Origin: Rhyacophila brunnea
Lineage: Eukaryota; Arthropoda; Insecta; Trichoptera; Rhyacophilidae
Length of the DNA stretch: 64,000 nt
Assembly: GCA_022495005.1 (NCBI GenBank)
Contig: JAGYXB010000456.1
Span: 1,860,001-1,924,000 of the forward strand
Reading direction: 5' to 3'
The translations under genes were made by a program, and so were the position numbers. Positions within the stretch are counted from its first letter, which is position 1. Each line of letters starts with the position of its first letter. The notes under the pieces are model-generated. The model was given only the letters and a program-made list of their open reading frames with translations. It was not told the origin of the DNA and searched no databases. Of the stretch, positions 57,230 to 64,000 are shown piece after piece.

Positions 57230-57737
57230 GAAGTTATACTTCTTTGACGTAACAAAACAAAAACAAAACTTGTGATAAACTAGATTCATCGACTAGCTCT
57301 TAAGTATCTTGTTAAATTACATACTCAAGAAAAAGGGCCGCTTATTGGAACCCCGTTGGTTATTTTCTATACACTTTAAATTATAAAAGTAAATAATTAT
57401 AAAATTATTTATCGTTGTTTTTATTTTTAAAGTAACAACTGCCACTATGACGTTTAATAGTTTGTTTACGTAAGGAATTGCAAATGGCCGACAATAATAA
57501 ATTCGCTGCCAAGCAACGGAACAATTCTAAACTATAATATTATACTGTATAATCGTCACGATTGGAGTATCATTCAGTGGCGTAATGGTTGTGCGTTCGG
57601 CTGATAACCGAACAATAGTTGGCTCGAATCCAATCGTGTGTTTTTTTGTGTGAAAAAATAAATTATGTGTTACATGTCACACGTCAAAAATACACTCTGA
57701 TCTGATTTTCCAAACGCGTCTAAAGAAGTATAACTTC
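57230..57737 (+). mobile_element. TIR element with tRNA-Ile-like core, copy 2
   Basis: The ends GAAGTTATACTTCTTT (57230-57245) and AAAGAAGTATAACTTC (57722-57737) are exact inverted repeats of 16 bp. The unit aligns with 35871-36389 throughout, in opposite orientation, including GGGCCGCTTATTGGAACCCC and GCCGACAATAATAAATTCGC. Similarity extends back to about 57200. It carries a Pol III-type tRNA core (57575-57640) and no protein gene. Confidence 0.75.
57575..57640 (+). repeat. tRNA-Ile-like core
   Basis: The A-box TGGCGTAATGG (57578-57588), the anticodon arm TTCGG-CTGATAA-CCGAA with a perfect 5-bp stem and GAT anticodon, and the B-box-like GGCTCGAATCC (57621-57631) are present. No acceptor stem pairs outside, so it is tRNA-derived. 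Confidence 0.7.
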
Positions 57738-57794
57738 AAAAATATACTTATCAAAGGTTCTGCTTAATGGCGGCACTTCACATAGGGTAATATT

Positions 57795-57990
57795 TTTGTC
57801 GGATCGCCCATAGCATACCCAGACTACTATGGTTTGGCTTAGGCAGGGTTTAATTGAAATTTAAAATCTAACCAGCACTATCTGCAAATTGCATTCTTAA
57901 TTCAATAAAAACAAAAAAGTGTGACTATCAAAGTTTAGTATGCACTATTTATGTCGAATCTTAACAGCCTGCCTCCACCCCTTGCCACTG
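57795..57990. mobile_element. Family B right part
   Basis: GGCAGGGTTTAATTGAAATT through TCGAATCTTAACAGCCTGCC to CCTTGCCACTG matches the right arm of 37767-38325. The left part is replaced by a short inverse piece (GTCGGATCGCCCATAGCATA), so the copy is rearranged. Confidence 0.65.
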
Positions 57991-58645
57991 GTGAACACTA
58001 ACCTATTTACATATTATAATATGTTTTATACTTACATATTAAACACATGGCAACTTATACTTATATCGTATACTCTAAATACATGCCGAACAACTAATAA
58101 AATACTTACCAACCCGAAAAATACTTTTTACACGCCTTTTTAAAAATTAATTTCATTCCCGATCACATCTACATGATGTAACTAATATGGATACAAAATT
58201 GTGTAGGATTATGTATGTAGGTAAAAATAAATATGTCTAAGTAGCTATGTTAATATATTATACTGCAGCAGTGGTTCTGAGAGAAACCGCAAAAGCTTGC
58301 GAAAAAAATACAAGTTGAAAGCTTTTTGATTATAGAGAAGGAAAAAGGTTTTACGTGACATATAAATAATTAACCATTTTGAAAGTTATATATAACATCA
58401 CCGTTAATATGTTACGTCGACTTCCATGAAATGTTACGAATTGGTATAATATGTTAGGTTGATTAACGCTACCGCTTTGACGTGGACATGCGTATAAAAC
58501 TTGCGCACATGTGACATATGCGTCCGTTTCTATATTTTTAACTAGAAATGAAATAAATATTTTTTAATTACTTTAATTTACTTAGTTCCGACAAAGGAAA
58601 ATTAATTTGAGTATCGTGCAAAGTAAAAGGTACAAAAATTATAAA
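57991..58645. other. AT-rich DNA, no gene seen
   Basis: No supported frame, RNA or repeat. Confidence 0.5.
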
Positions 58646-58649
58646 ATAT

Positions 58650-58860
58650 TGGAAAGCATGAAAGCACACCGAATGAGTTAAGTGGATCCTAGTTTAATAA
58701 TTTATAAAACAACATCCACCTATATTCATCCTCACGTAGGTGGAAAATATCAACATCCCAAGCGGTTTGGTTGAACAGAGTTATTGCCCTCCCAATTGGC
58801 ATCAGCAATGGCAAGGTTAGTTCTGCACCTTGGGACAACAAAAAAGTTGATGCTCCCGAT
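58650..58860 (+). repeat. Family C left-end copy
   Basis: CACACCGAATGAGTTAAGTG, the hairpin CCACCTA...TAGGTGG, GCCCTCCCAATTGGCATCAG and GTTCTGCACCTTGGGA follow 575-745 in order. The outer arm and the right half are absent. Confidence 0.7.
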
Positions 58861-59088
58861 TTCTAATATACCTAGTTACTAGACACACAAGTCAATATCG
58901 CTTAAAAGGACAGAGTTCTCATTTACACCACGTATAAGTCGAAAAAATACGTGGCCAAATATTGATATCTTCTAGCATTTAAACTACACTATGTAAGCAT
59001 TCCTAAGAGAAAGCCAGTTCATAGCGGTAACCCTAATATCAGAAGATGTGTTTCCTAAGTAAAGAATTATTTTTTTCCCCCTGCGGTG
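58861..59088. other. AT-rich DNA, no gene seen
   Basis: Nothing recognised. Confidence 0.45.
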
Positions 59089-59092
59089 TTAA

Positions 59093-59426
59093 GGCTATAC
59101 CTCAGTTGAGGCATGGTCTAAAAAGATCGTAGCTAGGGGATGCGCGGATTGCGGGTCGCGGGTGCAAATGACGCATGCCGAACGAAATATAATTTATCAT
59201 ATAAATCCAACATGCGTCCATTTAATGTTCTATTAGTAACAATAATAATATATTCATTGACATGTTTTCTTTTTCAAGTAAATGGGTAACGTTTTTAGTC
59301 ATCTTTACACGATTTAAGAATTAATACCCCCGTCGCCATCACGAAACAAATTGACATATTCACACCTCGATAATCGCTCTCCGATTGCCAGCGAGTCCAA
59401 AATTTCGTCGCACCTATAGTATCGTC
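59093..59426 (-). mobile_element. TTAA-flanked element H, copy 1
   Basis: TTAA lies on both sides (59089-59092, 59427-59430). The end GGCTATACCTCAGTTGAGGC and interior words (GGGTAACGTTTTTAGTCATC, ATTAATACCCCCGTCGCCAT, CAGCGAGTCCAAAATTTCGT) are the inverse of copies 2 and 3. This copy lacks about 26 bp near its far end. TTAA flanks suggest a piggyBac-type non-autonomous element. Confidence 0.75.
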
Positions 59427-59430
59427 TTAA

Positions 59431-60008
59431 CGATTTGTAACTAGATAATTATGTATGCATATATCAAAATTAAGAATACTTATTTTTCTTGTTTCCGTTT
59501 AACATATCCATCCAGAAATAATATAAAATAGAAACCAATGAACTTTCATAAAAATTGAGACTAAGGAGTGTAGTTTTGAACCTTTTTAACGGCAGCACTG
59601 TGTGAAAATACTTAAATGCTTTACACGTCAGTTTTGTAATTGATTTATCTGTACCTTGATCATAGATCAGTCAGTAATAATTGTTCTTCGAGACCCTTAG
59701 AATTGCTCCAAGGTTTCCGGTAACCAAAAAAAGTTCAGAAACACTGACCTACAGTCACGCGTGTAGGGTCATGACGTGAGTGTTTTCCCATGGGAATATG
59801 AAGTACATACCTAACATTATTTAATAAATTGTTTCATTATACTAATAACAGGTAAGTAGTCTAATAAAAAAAAAACTATTCTTGTACCTACATACCTTCT
59901 GCGTATTAACTTATACCGTGAGAATATCATATTATCATTTGTTATACATAAATAATTATTATGAATTGCACCAAACTCTGAGTGACGTTGGCGGGTACGT
60001 GACAGTTA
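59431..60008. other. AT-rich DNA, no gene seen
   Basis: It separates two inverted copies of element H. Nothing recognised. Confidence 0.45.
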
Positions 60009-60012
60009 TTAA

Positions 60013-60446
60013 GGTGATACTTCAGTAAAACGGCAAATAATTTTCAACTATAGGCGCGACGAAATTTTGGACTCGCTGGCAGTCTGAGAGCGAACGTCGA
60101 AGTGTCAATACGTCATTTTGTTTCGTGATGGCGACGGGGGTATTAATTCTTAAATCGTGTAAAGATAACTAAAAACGTTACCCATTTACTTTAAAAAGAA
60201 TACATGTCAATGAATTATTATTGTTACTAATAGAACAATACGTTAAAATTCCTACCACCACCTGTCATATATGCACGGCCGCTTTCTATGACGCTTAGAA
60301 CAATAAACAGAACATTAAATGGAAGCATGTTGGATTTATATGACAAATTATATTTCGGTCGGTATGCGTCATTTGTATCCGCGACCCGCAATCCGCGCAT
60401 CGCCTAGCCACGATCTTTTTAGACCATGCCTCAACTGAGGTATAGC
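60013..60446 (+). mobile_element. TTAA-flanked element H, copy 2
   Basis: It begins after TTAA (60009-60012) with GGTGATACTTCAGTAAAACG and ends CTCAACTGAGGTATAGC before CTAA, a mutated TTAA. It includes a 57-bp insertion (60240-60296). The 75-codon minus-strand frame at its end is a byproduct. Confidence 0.8.
60240..60296 (+). mobile_element. 57-bp micro-insert with 8-bp duplication
   Basis: It is flanked by AGAACAAT on both sides (60232-60239 and 60297-60304). Copy 3 of the host element has a single AGAACAAT at the same point, a clear empty site. The insert (ACGTTAAAATTCCTACCACC ... GGCCGCTTTCTATGACGCTT) matches 41613-41672. It has only a weak hairpin (GTCATA/TATGAC) and no obvious TIR. Confidence 0.7.
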
Positions 60447-60450
60447 CTAA

Positions 60451-61315
60451 GGAGGTACTAATAACTTCTGAAGGATTTTGACCATTATCACGTGAGCAAA
60501 AGCAAGAAATTCGTATGTTCAAATGAAAATCGCTATTCTTTTAAACGGTCATAGGAATTCGATATCTCCCATATTACGAGTACTATCAAAAATGGAAAAC
60601 CGCCAGAAAATTTCAAGTATACCTATAGTTAGCAGTAAGTAATGAAGGGGTATTAAATGGCAACGTTTGCCCTAAGCTTTTCCGCGAAAATCTAAGGATT
60701 GGACGAAACTTTACTAGTGTAAGCCTTCATCCAGCAGTAGATCAGCCCCGGTTAATGACAATATATTAATATTTAACTATTCTTTTACTAAATGCATAAA
60801 CATTTATCATTCATAAAATCGTTTTTTTTTTGCTCTAAATCTGGGATGGATCTTGGGTGACTAACAAAGATGTTTTTTTAACAATTTATTATTTCCATAT
60901 TCTGGACACACACACATTTAAAATAAAACGTGGATTTGCCAGACTCAGGATTTGATACCGCGACTATAATTTTTAAGAATTACGTTTTCAAATTGAATAC
61001 CCATGGCCATTCAAAAATGCTAATGCATAAATCAATGGTGTTTAACTTGCTGTTATAGGCTGTTATGGAGTACATAGACTATAATATGATGCAAATATTT
61101 CCGTTGAATTAACGGCCACTATACTAGGTTAAAAACAAATGCCACCTATTCAACGCTTGCATTCGAGAGTGATGACATCAATTGAACGAAAGCTCAGAGA
61201 AACCGTATACTGAGGTTATGATTGTTGCAGATACTGAGTGCGCGATGGTATAAATATAGGAGTAACAATGAGATAAGAGGGCGGACCAAGTATCCTCTCA
61301 TCACACTGACCTTGA
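60451..61315. other. AT-rich DNA, no gene seen
   Basis: A weak tRNA-like B-box (minus strand GGTATCAAATCCTGAGTC, near 60950) is the only feature. Confidence 0.45.
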
Positions 61316-61319
61316 AGAA

Positions 61320-61560
61320 GCGACGTTAGACCTGGCTTGCCCACATGTTATGGACGATTGAATAGAATAGAAAAAGGCTTGCCTATTCTTTAAGCTTTAA
61401 GCCAACGGGGTTCCTACCTGCAAAATGCCACTAAATACCATCCACAGAGTGTTTACAACAAAACTAAGTACACGAATCGGTGCATGACCTGGGGGGATGA
61501 AAAAAGACTGGCGATCGACATGGATTCTTGGAGGCGTCGTGTGGTTTACATATGCTATAA
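61320..61560 (+). pseudogene. Possible LINE RT C-terminal remnant
   Basis: One frame gives TWLAHML (compare RWLGHVLRM), RKRLAYSLSFKPTGFLPAKC and TGDRHGFLEAS, in an order reminiscent of LINE RT tails, with five in-frame stops. Similarity is low. The 75-codon frame 61497-61724 is a byproduct. Confidence 0.25.
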
Positions 61561-61640
61561 CAGAGGAACGGATTTGGTCTAAAATACATGCATACTATTA
61601 CATATGCAGTTTGACCATACCTGACTGCCATCTTGCTTAT

Positions 61641-62007
61641 GAGCATACTTCAGTGAAACGGAAAATAATTTTCAACTACAGGTGCGACGAAATTTCAGAC
61701 TCGCTGCCAATCGGAGAGCGATAGTCGAGCTATGAAGACGTCAATTTGTTTTGTGATGGCGTCGGGAGAATTAATTCTTAAATCGTGTAAAGATGACTAA
61801 AAAACGTTACCCATTTACTTGAAAAAGAAAACATGTCAATGAATATATTATTATTATTATTACTAATAGAACAATAAACATAACATTAAATGGACGCATG
61901 TTGAATTTTTATGACAAATTATGTTTTGTTCTTCACGCGTCGTTTGCACAATCTTTGCGTCGCTTAGTCACGATCGTTTTAGACCGTGCCCCAGCTGAAG
62001 TATAGCC
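61641..62007 (+). mobile_element. TTAA-flanked element H, copy 3
   Basis: GAGCATACTTCAGTGAAACG, TCGCTGCCAATCGGAGAGCG, TAAATCGTGTAAAGATGACT and CCAGCTGAAGTATAGCC match copy 2. The right TTAA is present (62008-62011) and the left flank is degraded. It supplies the empty site for the 57-bp insert in copy 2. Confidence 0.75.
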
Positions 62008-62011
62008 TTAA

Positions 62012-62645
62012 TAGTCTAGTTTAGTTTCACTGTCTAGGGTGCCGACCAAGGAATGAGTCTACAAACATACAAATATATTATTATACTCCTATTGGGAGCG
62101 GATATGAAAAAAAAAGATTAAAATTTGTACGCAATGTTTAACGTTCAAACAGCTAAACGTCGTAACTAAATAAAGTAACAAAGTACCTACTACCACTTTT
62201 TTAGTGTTTACTTCCCTCTTAATGTTTATTTAGTATCTTTCTTTCAATGGTTCGTTTTTTCGCAGGGATTATTTCCTAAATGCGATGTTATTGCTTGCTC
62301 GTAAACGAGATTCTTCCCAATTATCTGGGTTTTCACACCGCAAACAGAAACAAAAGAAAATCGAGAGGCAAGACAATGTTGCCCTCGAGGAATTCTCGCA
62401 AAGAAAAATCCCAAACAGGGCGAATCTTGAATATCGAGAGCCATACAAATAATAAATGTATGAAAATATAGAGGCAGATATTATTATAACCTTAGACAAT
62501 ATAATAAAAATATGTATATTTAAAAACTCACACAAACATACTAATTCTGAACGTCACAGTTGAAATGAGGAGGTTAAAAAATAAAATCACTCCATCCCAT
62601 TCCAAGACAGAACATAATAATTTAAACATTTGATGTACGAGTATT
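62012..62645. other. AT-rich DNA, no supported gene
   Basis: Overlapping frames of 63-88 codons (62244-62535, both strands) cover a slightly GC-richer patch; none has a motif. Confidence 0.4.
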
Positions 62646-62647
62646 TT

Positions 62648-63058
62648 ACACGTTTTTATTAGCTCGTATTCTTGTTTGCCCGATACAGATTTTTTCTTGT
62701 GTGTCCAGTATAATTTTTTTCTTGTTTGTCCAATCTTGCAATCGATTTTTAACTAACTTTCCGACTAGTTAGACATTTGAAACTTTTAGAATATATGTAC
62801 AAATATATGAACAATGCATTCTTTGTGCCATCTTTAAACAGAATTGAATTCATTTCCAGTTAATTCTGTTATGTATGGAAAATCATTTCGGAAAAAAAGT
62901 TCGTTGCTAAGGGGGTCCTAGCAACTAAATTATTAATATATACGTGCGTTACTATGGAAATCAATATCAAATGTCGAAATGACATTTAAGTATTCTATAT
63001 GTATTGATACATAGAATTGTCAAGTTTATATGATTCAACAGAAAATTTAAAAACGTGC
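62648..63058 (+). mobile_element. Family A MITE copy
   Basis: It starts ACACGTTTTTATTAGCTCG and ends TTTAAAAACGTGC. It has a locally expanded TTGTTTGTCC/TTTTTTTCTTG segment and a deletion around the AATGCATTC site, but keeps ATACGTGCGTTACTATGGAA and TATGATTCAACAGAAAATTT. Confidence 0.82.
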
Positions 63059-63484
63059 TATATAACTTGTAATTATTCATAATAATGTTAGAATCAGGCT
63101 AAATCGATTAATGACAATAATTTTATTTACTATAATAGTTTATTAATTGTGTACTACCTTACATTTACTAGGTTGCCGCTAAAAGTTGGTAAGACGATAA
63201 TTTAGGTATTAAGAGATAACAACGGATTATGTGTCTATATATAAATATGTATGCTAGAAAAAAAAAAACAAGGTCATCCGATATATAGAACATGCGCATA
63301 AAGCACAAAAATAAACTAGTATTATGCCTGATTTCAGAGGGCATGTCAATCGTCAAATTGCAATTACTCATAACACTCATATAACTCATACAACATGATT
63401 TTGAGACATACCAACTTTTGGCAGTAACCGCACGGCGTGAGGTAGAAATCAGACGCACTGACTGAATTTGAAGCTCCACACGAT
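63059..63484. other. AT-rich DNA, one uncharacterised ORF
   Basis: A 103-codon minus-strand frame (63168-63479) shows no motif. Nothing else recognised. Confidence 0.4.
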
Positions 63485-63890
63485 AAGAAAAACTATTTAT
63501 TCCAACTTATTTTTTATATGACATATCTTAATACATCCAATAAAACACAGTTAAAACTCATACTTAGTAAAAAAATATAGTAATATCTGTCTATATTTAT
63601 TAATTATAATAATGCTTTAAACGAAATACCAAGTCGTTATTTTTTTTTATACAAGTAGTATCTGTTTGAGTGGTTATGTTATGTTATTGACCTCTTTAAT
63701 GTTAGTTGCAGGTTATGGTTTGGGTAATATTTCATACTCAATTAATGAGAATTGTATCGTCACTGTTCTGGCAGAAGACACTAATTCGAAAAAAATACAT
63801 ATTGAGTTAGTTATACCAAAATGTTCCTTATAAGTCAAATTACTCAAAACTAGTATTCTTTAGTTAGTGTGTTCTGCCAGAACAGAGACG
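63485..63890 (+). mobile_element. Second copy of the 33-kb TIR repeat
   Basis: AAGAAAAACTATTTATTCCA through GAGTGGTTATGTTATGTTAT to CGTCACTGTTCTGGCAGAAG (63758) and the inverse TTCTGCCAGAACAGAGACG (ends 63890) follow 33385-33904 closely. It lacks the first terminus and about 130 bp near the right end. The last 110 bases of the window show nothing recognisable. Confidence 0.7.
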
Positions 63891-64000
63891 GTATATTATC
63901 CATTTAAGATCTCGTTATAATTTAATAATGACAAGTTTTAACTGTTTGAGGTACCGTTTTAATTCTTCTGAAGAATCGATTGCGTCATTTGTGGCACAGG

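Noticed and set aside
57575..57640. Functional tRNA-Ile gene
   Set aside because: The anticodon arm is good, but no 7-bp acceptor stem surrounds it and the segment lies in a repeated TIR element.
1..64000. CRISPR array, bacterial operon or prophage
   Set aside because: No regularly spaced identical repeats and no dense coding; composition and element types are those of an animal genome.

Overview
The window is AT-rich eukaryotic DNA with no gene that can be recognised as a functional host gene. It looks like insect intergenic or heterochromatin-like DNA. The reasons are insect-style decayed non-LTR retrotransposons, hAT elements with ZBED-like relics, PIF/Harbinger-like and TTAA-flanked elements, tRNA-derived SINEs, and a telomere-like GGTTAG/TTAGGG tract. 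The composition and the many GTAGGTACCTA-type words would suit a hemipteran such as an aphid, but this is inference.

Layout. 0-6 kb: a long-arm foldback element, an inverted-tail tRNA-like element, and a short CRE/NRF1-rich stretch near 3.3-3.9 kb. 6-8 kb: a decayed non-LTR reverse transcriptase whose catalytic YADD reads YAND. 9.3-10.5 kb: a hAT element holding a palindrome around a telomere-like tract. 11-15 kb: a chimeric hAT-like element, a CpG-rich Harbinger-like MITE and two minus-strand SINE heads. 17-22 kb: further hAT elements and two non-LTR fragments. 23-46 kb: dispersed copies of one MITE family (called family A here), a non-LTR 3' end, a hAT element with a perfect 8-bp duplication, TTAA-flanked and tRNA-Ile-cored elements, and a perfect 33-bp TIR element. 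46-50 kb: a 300-bp tandem duplication, a Harbinger-like element with a MADF relic, a GC-rich island and a 100-bp-arm palindrome. 51-64 kb: nested hAT/SINE insertions, a foldback made of a CCGAAATCCC minisatellite, a hammerhead-ribozyme-like motif, three copies of a TTAA-flanked family, and the second copy of a repeat also found at 33 kb.

The elements interact. Several carry others inside them (SINE inside hAT, hAT-like inside hAT, a 57-bp micro-insert inside a TTAA element). One tRNA-headed SINE shares its 3' tail with an R1-like LINE fragment, which suggests the LINE mobilised it. At least two families place a Pol III-type tRNA core between inverted sequences, a SINE/MITE hybrid design that is the most unusual theme of the window. 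Most open reading frames are byproducts of inverted repeats or remnants; the few that may be exons are listed with low confidence.
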